Origin: JAFARZ01 sp035651595
GTDB taxonomy: Bacteria; Actinomycetota; Actinomycetes; Streptosporangiales; Streptosporangiaceae
Assembly (NCBI GenBank): GCA_035651595.1
Contig: DASRFJ010000059.1
Location: 5,405-69,404 of the forward strand
Length of the DNA: 64,000 nucleotides
Direction of reading: 5' to 3'
The notes beneath the pieces are model-generated. The model saw only the letters and a list, made by a program, of their open reading frames with translations, was not told the DNA's origin and searched no databases. Positions within the stretch are counted from its first letter, which is position 1; every line of letters starts with the position of its first letter. Made by a program: the position numbers and the translations under genes. This document shows, piece after piece, positions 8,384 through 16,216 of this stretch.

Positions 8384-8958
8384 GGCCGGTAGCGGGTGTG
8401 CTGCTCGCCGCCGGTGCGGGTTCCCGGCTCGGCCAGCCGAAAGCGCTGGTCCGCCTCGGTGAGATGACCCTCGCGGAGCGGGGCGTCGCGCTGCTTCGTG
8501 CTGGCGGGGCTGATCCGTTGCTTGTCGTGACTGGCGCCGCCCCGGTCTCGCTGTCCGGCGTGCGGATCGTGCACAATCCGGACTGGGAGTCCGGGATGGG
8601 TTCGTCGTTGCGGGCCGGGCTCGGCTCGCTCGCGGATGCCGGCGTCGGCGCCGCGGTGATCGCGCTCGCGGACCAGCCGCTGGTCGGGGCCGAGGCCGTG
8701 CGTCGCCTGATCAAGGCGTTTTCGGCCGGCGCCTCGGTCGCGGTCGCCGCCTACGACGGCCGGCCGCGCAACCCGGTGCTGATCGCCGCCGAGCACTGGC
8801 CGGACGTGATCGCGTCGGCGACCGGCGACCAGGGCGCCCGCGCGTTCCTGCGCGCCCACCCCGACCTGGTCACGCTCGTGGACTGCACCGGCACCGGCAC
8901 CCCAGACGACATTGACACCCCCGAAGACCTAGCCCGCCTCCGCGCCCACCACCCGTAA
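8380..8958 (+). CDS. MobA/MocA-like nucleotidyltransferase
   Basis: A 192-residue NTP transferase with the family start GVLLAAGAGSRLGQPKALV (nucleotide-binding LAAGxGxRxGxPK), ALADQPLV as the metal-binding AxxDxP region, and GRPRNPVLI. It most resembles molybdenum cofactor cytidylyltransferase MocA, which makes MCD for XDH-type enzymes. The coupling to xdhC (GTG start in a GTGA overlap) supports that role. MobA-type guanylyltransferase activity or another sugar-nucleotide role cannot be excluded from sequence alone. Confidence 0.82.
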   Translation: MRPVAGVLLAAGAGSRLGQPKALVRLGEMTLAERGVALLRAGGADPLLVVTGAAPVSLSGVRIVHNPDWESGMGSSLRAGLGSLADAGVGAAVIALADQPLVGAEAVRRLIKAFSAGASVAVAAYDGRPRNPVLIAAEHWPDVIASATGDQGARAFLRAHPDLVTLVDCTGTGTPDDIDTPEDLARLRAHHP

Positions 8959-9027
8959 CTCGCGCCCTGTACCACCCACGCCCCTCGCCCCCACCACCCG
9001 AGCCCCGCGAGCCACCCCCGGGCCCGT

Positions 9028-9126
9028 TAACGCTACACGCGTCTTGGTACCCAATCGTCGACCACAAACCGGGACGAATCGGGCGCTTAGGCCCTCCGTC
9101 CGGGTACCAAGACAGATGTAGCGTTA
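9028..9126. repeat. 99-bp imperfect palindrome between convergent genes
   Basis: The ends are 25-base arms matching at 22 of 25 positions: TAACGCTACA-nnn-GTCTTGGTACCC on the left and its reverse complement on the right. The inner 49 bases are only weakly self-complementary. It lies between the convergent mocA-like and aldose epimerase genes, so it could act as a two-way terminator or be a small repeat element. A 10-base match to the arm end recurs at 30153-30162. Confidence 0.75.
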
Positions 9127-9158
9127 CCAGTGGGGCTGGTGGGACGTGGGCCGGGGGG

Positions 9159-10112
9159 TTAGGCGGGGGTGGTGGTGATGCCCCAGGTGCGAGTTACCTC
9201 GTCGCGGGGGTGGAGCGTGATCAGGTCGTGGCCGGTGACGAACGCGTTGGGCGGGCACGTCATGGGCTCGATGGCGATCGCCTTGCGGCGGCGGCTCGGC
9301 TCGAGCGGGTCGCCGGTGAACACCTGGAGCCAGTCGTACCCGGGTCCGGCCCACAGGCTGACGCGCCGGTCGCCGCTGGTCAGGTGCGCCCAGGCCTTAC
9401 GATCGCCCGACGCGTCCGCCTCACGCGAAAGCCCGGTCAGCGCGTGGTCGAGCCGCGTCTGCCCGACGACCCGCCCGGACCGGAAGTCGAACTCCGTCCC
9501 GGCGACGGGAGACGGCGGCCCTGACGGGATGCCGCGCGCGTCCAGCGGCAGCACCTGCGACGCGGGCAGCGTCAGCGTGCACGTGTCGATCGTCGGGGTC
9601 GCCACGGCCAGGTACGGGTGGAAGCCGAGCCCGTACGGCGCGGGGCGCGTGCCCCGGTTGACCGCGGTGACCGTCACGGTCAGCCCGGAAGCCGCGGACA
9701 CCGCGTACAGGGCGGTGAGCTCCACGCTGAACGGATAGCCCTGCTGCCCGTGCGCCGCGCATCGCAGCGTGACGGCGTTGCCGGTGCGCGACACGACCGA
9801 CCAGGCCGCCCACCTGGTCAGCCCGTGGATCGCGGTCGCCTTGGCAGGCTCGTTGACCGCCAGCTGATAGGAGGCGCCCTCGAACGTGTAGCTCCCGCCG
9901 TCGATGCGGTTCGGCCACGGCGCGAGCAGCTGGCCCGCCCCGGCGGGCGGCAGCTCGTCGGCCTCGAACCCGTGCACCAGGTCAGCGCCCTCGTAGGACA
10001 GCGTGCGCAGGCCGGCGCCGAGCCCGGTCACCGCCGCCCGGTACGGCCCGTCCGAGATTTCGTACTGGTCACCAGTCAGCGGCACTACATAAGCCACGGA
10101 TGCTTCGGTCAC
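9159..10112 (-). CDS. Aldose 1-epimerase (galactose mutarotase family)
   Basis: A 317-residue aldose 1-epimerase-like protein, expected to interconvert alpha and beta anomers of hexoses. Candidate active-site residues are visible: His in NEPAKATAIHGL (about 94), His in YGLGFHPYL (about 166), and the catalytic Glu in IAIEPMTCPPNAF (about 287). The fold signatures LLAPWPNRI and GLGFHPYLAV are typical of the actinobacterial branch. Its first 44 bases overlap the 3' end of the upstream DUF2877 gene on the same strand, so the two are probably translated from one transcript. It is not near the gal operon at 55.9 kb. Confidence 0.88.
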   Translation of the reverse strand: MTEASVAYVVPLTGDQYEISDGPYRAAVTGLGAGLRTLSYEGADLVHGFEADELPPAGAGQLLAPWPNRIDGGSYTFEGASYQLAVNEPAKATAIHGLTRWAAWSVVSRTGNAVTLRCAAHGQQGYPFSVELTALYAVSAASGLTVTVTAVNRGTRPAPYGLGFHPYLAVATPTIDTCTLTLPASQVLPLDARGIPSGPPSPVAGTEFDFRSGRVVGQTRLDHALTGLSREADASGDRKAWAHLTSGDRRVSLWAGPGYDWLQVFTGDPLEPSRRRKAIAIEPMTCPPNAFVTGHDLITLHPRDEVTRTWGITTTPA

Positions 10113-10950
10113 CCGGTAAGGATACGGACAGCATCAGCGCCGCGCGGCATCCGGCCACCAACCCCCACGCGAGGTCGGCCCCCGCGGTGTCGGTGAGCAG
10201 CCGCGACGCCGCTCCCTCCAGCGGTTCCTGGCCCGCCATTCCGAGCAGCACCGCGGCCACCGAGTCGGCCGCCTGCCCGCCGGCCGCGCAGTGCAGCAGC
10301 GCCGCGCCCAGTGGAGTCGTCCGTTGCGCGGCGTACCCGGTGGCCGCCGCGCCGAGCCAGTCCGCCAGCCACACTGCCCGCGTTCCGCCGGAAATCGCAC
10401 CGCCCAGCAACCGGAGGGCGAGCAGCATCCCGCACACCACGCCGTCGCCGCTGGGCACCAGCCCGGGGCCGAGCCCGGCGAGCAGTTCCGCCGCCTCCAC
10501 CGCCCCGGCCAGGTCACCCGCCGCGCACGCCGAAGCCAGGCCGGACACCGCGTCATGGCCGGTCAGCCCGTTCTGCCAGGCGGACACCTGGCAGTGCCGG
10601 GCGAGCGCGCCCGCGCCATGGTCCAGCCGTACCCGGGACAGCGGGCCGAACACCGGTGACGGGTCCCACCAGCGCACCACCCGCACGTCCAGATCGCCGG
10701 CGGTCACCCGGTCCTCGCCGGCCGACGCGTCGGCGCCGGTCAGCGGCGAGCCCGGGTAACGCGCGACGACGGCGTTCGGCAGCCGGACGGCTTCGGGCTG
10801 GGATACCGCGAGCACTCGCGGCGCGGGCGCGCTGTCCGGGAACTCTAGGTAGATCGCCTGGGGGAGGACGGCCAGCACCCGGCCGGACCGGCGCGGGCCG
10901 CGCAGTAGGTCACGGACCGCCAGGCTCGCGACGCCGGTGACCGGGGACAC
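10069..10950 (-). CDS. DUF2877 (AllH-like) protein
   Basis: A 293-residue protein recognised by the DUF2877 signature GLGPGLVPSGDGVVCGMLLALRLLG at about 159-183 (quoted in part: GPGLVPSGDG). The family occurs next to FdrA/AllF-type proteins and has been linked to carbamoyl transfer in oxamate and allantoin degradation, but none of those partners is here. The N-terminal half is beta-rich and the C-terminal half helical. It starts at GTG 10950, downstream of an AT-rich region with a TTTATG-ATA-CATAAA palindrome. Function remains unassigned. Confidence 0.7.
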   Translation of the reverse strand: MSPVTGVASLAVRDLLRGPRRSGRVLAVLPQAIYLEFPDSAPAPRVLAVSQPEAVRLPNAVVARYPGSPLTGADASAGEDRVTAGDLDVRVVRWWDPSPVFGPLSRVRLDHGAGALARHCQVSAWQNGLTGHDAVSGLASACAAGDLAGAVEAAELLAGLGPGLVPSGDGVVCGMLLALRLLGGAISGGTRAVWLADWLGAAATGYAAQRTTPLGAALLHCAAGGQAADSVAAVLLGMAGQEPLEGAASRLLTDTAGADLAWGLVAGCRAALMLSVSLPGDRSIRGLCSAADW

Positions 10951-11009
10951 GACGCCACTGTATCCGCAAGAGCAACGGGCACTAAGTTATCAAATGGTGA
11001 AAAATACGT

Positions 11010-11024
11010 TTTATGATACATAAA
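11010..11024. promoter_or_regulatory. Short AT-rich palindrome upstream of the DUF2877 gene
   Basis: TTTATG-ATA-CATAAA is a perfect 6-bp inverted repeat in an unusually AT-rich stretch (about 10980-11035). It lies about 60 bases upstream of the GTG at 10950 and downstream of the unknown gene ending at 11107. It could be a repressor site or part of a promoter for the DUF2877-epimerase pair. No regulator gene is adjacent. Confidence 0.4.
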
Positions 11025-11106
11025 GGCATTAATGTCCACCCTTGCGAAGACATCGCGGGCGGTTTGGGAAGGGGGCCGACGGGGCTGCTTGGGGAGCGGG
11101 GGACCG

Positions 11107-12102
11107 TCAGCCCCGCCGGCTATTAAGAACCCTAACCGGATTACGGGGCCAATTGGGACAATTTCGTGCTTGTAAGTACTTCGAAACGTTTTCAAGTTGC
11201 TCTGAGTAACTTGTGTAGGAGTTCGACTGCGCGCCCGGGCGGAGGGCTCCGTTGCGTACCGCCTCGGCCGCTAGCACGCCAAACAGGTAGAAGTAGGCCG
11301 CTTCTTCGTCGTCGAAAAACCGGACTTCGTGTCGCGCGTCGTCAGAGCTTGCGAACACTTCGTAACCGCCCTCGACCTTCAGGAGGCACATCGCGCCGGG
11401 CACTTCGTCGTCTACCGCGTACGCCCAGCGCGGAATCGCGGCGAGATCGAGCAGTTCGCCGAACACCGACTGGATCTCCACCCGGTCCCGGCGGGCCGCC
11501 CGCGAGCCAGTTGCCGGCCCCGATCCGTTTCCGTTGGGGCGAGCGTCGGCGGTGTACGGGGACCACGGCTCCGGCGAGCCGTGCCACGCCGCCGCACGGT
11601 CCGGCGCGGCGTATCTCTCCGCGGCCGGCTCGGCGACCACCGGCTCGAGGGGCGCCGGGTCCGCGGGCACCGGGGCAGGTGCCGGGGCGTCCAGCAGCAC
11701 GGGGATCGCCACCGCGGTCAGCGGGATCGTGATCTGGTCCTCGGTGAGGTCGGTCACGTTCTCGCGCGGCGTCACGACCTCGAAAACCTCGCGGTCGATC
11801 TCCCAGTAGCCGAGCTGCACGGCCGTCGCGGGGTCGCTGCCCAGGAACGCGATGTGCAGCCGGTCGCCCTGGTCGTCCAGCACCAGGCACGGCTCGCCGC
11901 CGTACCAGCCGGCCGGCCGGGACTGGAACAGCCCGTCGAGCTCACCGAGGCTGACCTGCTTGCGCCAGTGCCCTTCGGCGGAGCTGAACCCGATTTCTTC
12001 CGGCGGCGGGCACGCGGCGAACAGCGTGACCTCGTTGCCGCCGGGCCCGTAGGCCGCCTGGTACTGCGCGCCCAGGTAACTGGCCATCAACCGGTAACGC
12101 AT
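11107..12102 (-). CDS. Unknown acidic two-domain protein
   Basis: A 331-residue protein I do not recognise. Residues 1-115 form a compact domain (YLGAQYQAAYGPGG, LVLDDQGDRLHIAFLG, QLGYWEIDREVFEVV). A Pro/Ala/Glu-rich linker spans about 125-205. Residues about 210-285 form a second domain (FGELLDLAAIPRWAYAVDDE, EVRFFDDEEAAYFYLFGVL). The tail is polar and Asn/Ser-rich. The ATG at 12102 sits two codons after an in-frame TGA, while the upstream gene reads straight across this point in another frame with no stop of its own until 11942. The pair could therefore be one gene with a single-base indel. Confidence 0.6.
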   Translation of the reverse strand: MRYRLMASYLGAQYQAAYGPGGNEVTLFAACPPPEEIGFSSAEGHWRKQVSLGELDGLFQSRPAGWYGGEPCLVLDDQGDRLHIAFLGSDPATAVQLGYWEIDREVFEVVTPRENVTDLTEDQITIPLTAVAIPVLLDAPAPAPVPADPAPLEPVVAEPAAERYAAPDRAAAWHGSPEPWSPYTADARPNGNGSGPATGSRAARRDRVEIQSVFGELLDLAAIPRWAYAVDDEVPGAMCLLKVEGGYEVFASSDDARHEVRFFDDEEAAYFYLFGVLAAEAVRNGALRPGAQSNSYTSYSEQLENVSKYLQARNCPNWPRNPVRVLNSRRG

Positions 12103-12484
12103 GGCTCACCCACGTAAGGCCGTCATACTCCGCCACGAGTTCCTCCGTTTCCGCATCCACCCGACGCATCGCCGCCCCGACCGGAATCGGGATCGGCTCG
12201 ATGAAGAACTCCCCATCGTCTCTTTGCTCATAGCCGTCGGCCCGTCTGGCCGGCCAGCAGATGACGTAGTACTCGTTCATGTCCGGTGTGAAGTTGGATC
12301 CCTCGAACCCGAGGCGCAGTGCTTCGTACGCTTCGGCTGGATCGCGGAACGCCAGGTCCGCCGCACGGTACACATACCCGGCCAGCACGTCCCGCTGACC
12401 AGTCAGGTAGGGGGCGACCAGCCGCGGCGGCACCACCTTCCGCATCGGTGTGCCAGGCGCGACCTCCGGCTGGGGCTCAGTCAC
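11942..12484 (-). CDS. Unknown protein, open into the next gene (possible frameshifted 5' half)
   Basis: It starts at GTG 12484 behind AAGGGAG. The first about 127 residues look like real protein (LTGQRDVLAGYVYRAADLAF, FIEPIPIPVGAAMRRVD, ELVAEYDGLTWV). Beyond about 12105 the same frame continues as Arg/Gly/Ala-rich sequence typical of a wrong-frame read through the next gene, until a stop at 11942. Skipping one base in GTGAGCC near 12110 would join DGLTWV directly to MRYRLMASYLG of the following gene. I recognise no family. The gene is divergent from the SseB-domain gene, with a hairpin between. Confidence 0.55.
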   Translation of the reverse strand: MTEPQPEVAPGTPMRKVVPPRLVAPYLTGQRDVLAGYVYRAADLAFRDPAEAYEALRLGFEGSNFTPDMNEYYVICWPARRADGYEQRDDGEFFIEPIPIPVGAAMRRVDAETEELVAEYDGLTWVSHALPVDGQLPGRAVPGGLRARRQRGHAVRRVPAAGRNRVQLRRRALAQAGQPR

Positions 12485-12525
12485 CAGGCTCCCTTCGTCC
12501 GCGCAATACCCTTCTGCCGATTGTG

Positions 12526-12549
12526 CCCAGATCTTCACCAAGATCTGGG
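12526..12549. promoter_or_regulatory. Perfect 10-bp palindrome between divergent genes
   Basis: CCCAGATCTT, a CACC loop, then AAGATCTGGG. It lies 42 bases upstream of the GTG at 12484 (minus) and about 95 bases before the SseB-domain start at 12645 (plus). The position suits an operator for both genes, or an RNA hairpin in the leader of either. Confidence 0.5.
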
Positions 12550-12644
12550 TCAAAGTGCGGGATTCACAGGTTCCATCACGTTTCGCAGCCACTGCCGACC
12601 CCATCCGCCACAGGGTGCGGGCGGGTGCGCGTAGGCTCGGATGG

Positions 12645-13430
12645 GTGTCGGGTGACAGGGAGATCCGGGCAGACGGCGGGATCCGGGCAGGCCGTGAGAT
12701 CCGGGCAGGTCGCGAGATCCGGGCGTCGGCGGAGGGGTACCGCGACGACGCCGGGGCGGCCGACGAGCGCGTCGCCGCGGCACTGGAGGCATACGCGGCG
12801 GGTCGCGGCACCGAGCGCGAGGTGCTGATCGCGCTCGCCTCGGCGCGGCTGCTCGTACCGGTGGTCGCCGTGCTCGGCGAGCAGGCCGACGACGGGAGCG
12901 ACAAAGACTCCGCGATGGCACTGCCGACGCTGATCGGCAACGACGGGCGGGCCGCGATCATCGCGTTCACCGGCCTGGCCGCGCTCACCGCCTGGCGGCC
13001 CGACGCGCGCCCGATCCCGGTTGAGGCCGGCCGGGTGTGGCAGGCCGCGGTGGCTGAGGACCAGCCCGCCGGCCCCGTGAGCCCCGTGAGTCCCGCCGGC
13101 CCTGCTGGCGCTGTCGTGGTCGACGTCGCGGGCCCGGTACCGGTGGTGGTCGAGGGCGCGCGCCTGGCGGCGCTGGCCGCCGGGCAGCCGCCGCCCGCGC
13201 CGCACGAGGACCCCGACATCAGGGCCGAGGTCGAGGCGGCCATCGTGCCCGAGAACGCGATCGCCGGTGCGCGGGTCACCGCCGGGCGGGCGGGCGGCGA
13301 CCTGGCCGTCCAGTTCGTGGTGCGGCCAGAGACCGATTGGGAACAAGCTGTCCAGCGGGCCGCCACCCGGCTTTCCCGTGGACTGGCTCCCCGCCTGCGC
13401 CGTGGCATCGAGGTAAGCGCCGCGCGGTAG
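12645..13430 (+). CDS. SseB-domain protein
   Basis: A 261-residue protein with an SseB-like N-terminal domain: REVLIALASARLLVPVVAV, then DSAMALPTLIGNDGRAAI, FTGLAALTAWRPDARPIPV and VVVDVAGPVPVVVEGARLAAL. SseB-like domains in actinobacteria are widespread and mostly without a proven role. I favour the GTG at 12645 because the frame upstream of it (open from 12450) lacks homology. The N-terminus then contains four 6-residue repeats (EIRADG, GIRAGR, EIRAGR, EIRASA), coded by 18-bp DNA repeats at 12660-12731. It ends 10 bases before aroC and may be read into that operon. Confidence 0.65.
   Translation: MSGDREIRADGGIRAGREIRAGREIRASAEGYRDDAGAADERVAAALEAYAAGRGTEREVLIALASARLLVPVVAVLGEQADDGSDKDSAMALPTLIGNDGRAAIIAFTGLAALTAWRPDARPIPVEAGRVWQAAVAEDQPAGPVSPVSPAGPAGAVVVDVAGPVPVVVEGARLAALAAGQPPPAPHEDPDIRAEVEAAIVPENAIAGARVTAGRAGGDLAVQFVVRPETDWEQAVQRAATRLSRGLAPRLRRGIEVSAAR
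12660..12731 (+). repeat. Four 18-bp tandem repeats inside the SseB-domain gene
   Basis: Four in-frame units built on GAGATCCGGGC encode the hexapeptides EIRADG, GIRAGR, EIRAGR and EIRASA just after the proposed start. The array is in frame, so copy-number change would not break the gene. Confidence 0.7.
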
Positions 13431-13440
13431 GCTCAGCAGC

Positions 13441-14637
13441 ATGTTCCGCTGGCTGACCGCAGGTGAGTCGCACGGGCCCGCGCTCGTCGCGATCTGCGAC
13501 GGCGTGCCCGCGGGAGTCGCCTTGACGACCAAGGACATCGCCGCCGCGCTGGCCAGGCGCCGTGCCGGATACGGCAGGGGCGCACGGATGAAGTTCGAGC
13601 AGGACGAGGTCGAGCTGACCGGGGGAGTGCGGCACGGCCGCACGCTCGGCGGCCCGGTCGCGCTCCGCGTCGGCAACACCGAGTGGCCCAAGTGGGAGAC
13701 GGTGATGTCCGCCGACCCGGTCGACGAGGACGTGCTCGGCGCCCAGGCGCGCAACGCCCCGCTGACCCGCCCGCGCCCCGGCCACGCCGACCTGGCCGGC
13801 ATGCAGAAGTACGGGCACACCGACGCCCGGCCGATCCTGGAGCGGGCCAGCGCCAGGGAGACCGCGGCGCGGGTCGCGCTCGGCGAAATCGCGCGGCGGC
13901 TGCTCGACCAGGCGCTCGGCATCGAGATCGTCAGCCATGTCGTCGCGCTCGGCGAAGTCCGGGTCCCTGAGGGCACCGATCCGCCGCTGCCGGCCCAGCA
14001 GGAGGCCGTCGACGCCGATCCGGTCCGCTGCGCGGACCCGGCGTCCAGCGAGCGAATGGTCGCGGAGATAGACGCCGCCCGCAAGGACGGCGACACGCTC
14101 GGCGGTGTCCTCGAGGTGGCCGTCTACGGCGCCCCGCCGGGGCTCGGCAGCTTCACGCACTGGGACCGCCGGCTGGACGCGCGGCTGGCCGCCGCGCTGA
14201 TGTCGATCCAGGCGATCAAGGGCGTCGAGGTCGGCGACGGCTTCACGACCGCGAGCCGGCGCGGCTCGCAGGCACACGACGAGATCGAGCGGGACGACAA
14301 CGGCGACGGTGCTGGCCAGATCAGGCGCCGCACCAACCGCGCGGGTGGCATCGAGGGCGGCATGTCCACCGGTGAGGTGATCCGCGTCCGGGTCGCGATG
14401 AAACCGATCTCCACGGTGCCTCGCGCGCTGGACACGATCGACACCAGCACCGGGGAGCCTGCCAAGGCGATCAACCAGCGCAGCGACGTGACCGCGGTGC
14501 CGGCGGCGGGCGTGGTCGCCGAGGCGATGGTCGCCATGGTGCTGGCCGAGGCGGCGACCGAGAAGTTCGGCGGTGATTCGGTGGCCGAGCTGAAGCGCAA
14601 CGCGGAGAGTTACCTGAATCATCTGGTCATCTCATGA
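13441..14637 (+). CDS. aroC: Chorismate synthase
   Basis: A 398-residue chorismate synthase, the final shikimate-pathway step (EPSP to chorismate, needing reduced FMN). Signatures are FRWLTAGESHGPALVAI at the start, RRAGYGRGARM, TGGVRHGRTLGGPVAL, the conserved RPGHADLAGMQKYGH region, and GGIEGGMSTGEVIRVRVAMK with PISTVPRALDT. Length is normal for actinobacteria. It opens a five-gene operon in which every junction is a four-base overlap; its stop overlaps the ATG of aroK (ATGA). Confidence 0.96.
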   Translation: MFRWLTAGESHGPALVAICDGVPAGVALTTKDIAAALARRRAGYGRGARMKFEQDEVELTGGVRHGRTLGGPVALRVGNTEWPKWETVMSADPVDEDVLGAQARNAPLTRPRPGHADLAGMQKYGHTDARPILERASARETAARVALGEIARRLLDQALGIEIVSHVVALGEVRVPEGTDPPLPAQQEAVDADPVRCADPASSERMVAEIDAARKDGDTLGGVLEVAVYGAPPGLGSFTHWDRRLDARLAAALMSIQAIKGVEVGDGFTTASRRGSQAHDEIERDDNGDGAGQIRRRTNRAGGIEGGMSTGEVIRVRVAMKPISTVPRALDTIDTSTGEPAKAINQRSDVTAVPAAGVVAEAMVAMVLAEAATEKFGGDSVAELKRNAESYLNHLVIS

Positions 14638-15143
14638 GCCAGGTTGTGCTCATCGGCCCGCCCGGGGCCGGCAAGTCCGCGGCCGGCGCGCTGCTGGCGC
14701 GACAACTCGGCACGTCGTTCCGTGACACCGACGAGGACATCGAGGCCACGGCCGGCAAGCCGGTGCCGGACATCTTCCTGGAGGACGGCGAGGACGCGTT
14801 CCGTGACTTGGAGCGCACCGCCGTCGCGAAGGCGCTGGACGAGCACGACGGCGTGCTAGCGCTGGGCAGCGGCGCCGTGCTCAACACGACTGTGCGCGAG
14901 ATCCTGGCCGGCAGAACCGTCGTCTATCTCGCGGCCGACTTCACCACGGTGGCCAAGCGGGCCGGCCTGGACCGGCCCAGGGTCGTGCTGCCCGGCAACC
15001 CGCGCGGCAGGCTGCGCGCCATGCTGGAGGAGCGCCGCGCGGTGTACGAGTCGCTCGCCACGATCACCGTGCAGGCCGACGACGCGGCGGACGCCGGTGA
15101 GCTGGCGGCCGAGATCTCCCGTCGGCTGGACGAGGCCCGATGA
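14634..15143 (+). CDS. aroK: Shikimate kinase (first of two)
   Basis: A 169-residue shikimate kinase. Walker A is GPPGAGKS at about 8-15, the shikimate-binding Asp lies in RDTDEDIE, the Arg in DAFRDLE, and the glycine-rich loop is ALGSGAVL rather than the common GGG. The lid has LDRPRVVL and the C-terminal ERRAVYESLA matches the Arg-x-x-Tyr-x-x-x-Ala adenine-binding part. It lies between aroC and aroB in the usual actinobacterial order. A second kinase closes the operon (16668), so one copy may have diverged; this one keeps the key residues. Confidence 0.9.
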   Translation: MSQVVLIGPPGAGKSAAGALLARQLGTSFRDTDEDIEATAGKPVPDIFLEDGEDAFRDLERTAVAKALDEHDGVLALGSGAVLNTTVREILAGRTVVYLAADFTTVAKRAGLDRPRVVLPGNPRGRLRAMLEERRAVYESLATITVQADDAADAGELAAEISRRLDEAR

Positions 15144-16216
15144 CCGCCACGCGCATCCGGGTCGGCGGTGCGGCCCCTTACGACGTGGTCGTCGGGGCCG
15201 GCATCCTCGGTGAGCTCGCCAGCATGGTCCCGGCGGGAGCAACCACTGTCGTTCTGATATATGCCGAAGGTCTTGGTGAGATCGCCCGGCCTGTGCACAA
15301 AGCCCTGGCCGGCGCTGGGTTTCAGGTTTTCGCCGAGCCGGTGCCGGACGGGGAGCGGGCCAAGACCGCCGCGGTCGCGGCGGGGCTGTGGTCCAGGCTG
15401 GCCAGCCACAGGGTCACCAGGTCGGACTGCGTCGTCGGGCTGGGCGGGGGAGCGGCCACCGACCTGGCCGGGTTCGTCGCGGCGACGTGGCTGCGCGGGG
15501 TGCGGCACGTGCTGGTGCCCACCACGGTGCTCGGCGTGGTGGACGCGGCGATCGGCGGCAAGACCGCGATCGACATCCCTGAGGGCAAGAACCTGGTCGG
15601 CGCGTTCCACCCGCCGGCCGGCGTGCTCGCCGACCTGGCCACGCTGGAGACGCTGCCGCGCGCCGAGTACGTGAGCGGGCTGGCCGAGGTCATCAAGGCC
15701 GGCTTCATCGCCGACCCGGTCATCCTCGACCTGGTGCGGGACGATCCGGACGGCGCGACCGTGCCGCACGGCCGCCACACCAGGGAGCTGATCGAGCGGG
15801 CCATCGCGGTCAAGGCGGAGGTCGTGGCCAGCGACCTCAAGGAGGCCGGGCCGCGGGAGATGCTGAACTACGGGCACACGCTCGGGCACGCCATCGAACG
15901 CGTGGAGGAGTACCGGTTCCGGCACGGGGACGCGGTGGCGATCGGCATGGTGTACGCCGCTGAGCTGGGCCGGCGCGCGGGGCACCTGGACGACGCGACG
16001 GCCCAGCTTCACCGCGAGATCCTGGCTGCTGTCGGGCTGCCGACGGCGTACCAGCGGGGGGCGTGGCGAGAGCTGCGGGAGACGATGGGGGTGGACAAGA
16101 AGGCGCGCGGCGCACAGCTGCGGTTCGTCGTTCTCGATGGCCTGGCCAAGCCCGTCATCCTCGACAATCCCGGCGAAGAACTCCTGTCGCTGGCGTACCA
16201 GGAGGTGGCCAAGTGA
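15140..16216 (+). CDS. aroB: 3-dehydroquinate synthase
   Basis: A 358-residue AroB, converting DAHP to 3-dehydroquinate with NAD and a metal ion. Visible are VVGLGGGAATDLAGFVAATW for NAD binding, LVPTTVLGVVDAAIGGKTAI with the catalytic Lys, EGKNLVGAFHPP, the metal-ligand Glu in LAEVIKAGFI, and the His pair in LNYGHTLGHAIE and RHGDAVAIGM. Start ATG overlaps the aroK stop and its stop overlaps the aroQ GTG. Confidence 0.96.
   Translation: MTATRIRVGGAAPYDVVVGAGILGELASMVPAGATTVVLIYAEGLGEIARPVHKALAGAGFQVFAEPVPDGERAKTAAVAAGLWSRLASHRVTRSDCVVGLGGGAATDLAGFVAATWLRGVRHVLVPTTVLGVVDAAIGGKTAIDIPEGKNLVGAFHPPAGVLADLATLETLPRAEYVSGLAEVIKAGFIADPVILDLVRDDPDGATVPHGRHTRELIERAIAVKAEVVASDLKEAGPREMLNYGHTLGHAIERVEEYRFRHGDAVAIGMVYAAELGRRAGHLDDATAQLHREILAAVGLPTAYQRGAWRELRETMGVDKKARGAQLRFVVLDGLAKPVILDNPGEELLSLAYQEVAK

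Noticed and set aside
7250..12102. Biosynthetic gene cluster
   Set aside because: Genes are unrelated housekeeping or unknown types; no synthase or tailoring set is present.
12576..14096. Long minus-strand frames opposite aroC and the SseB-domain gene
   Set aside because: Composition is Arg/Ala/Ser/Pro-rich without motifs; they are the antisense shadows expected in GC-rich coding DNA.
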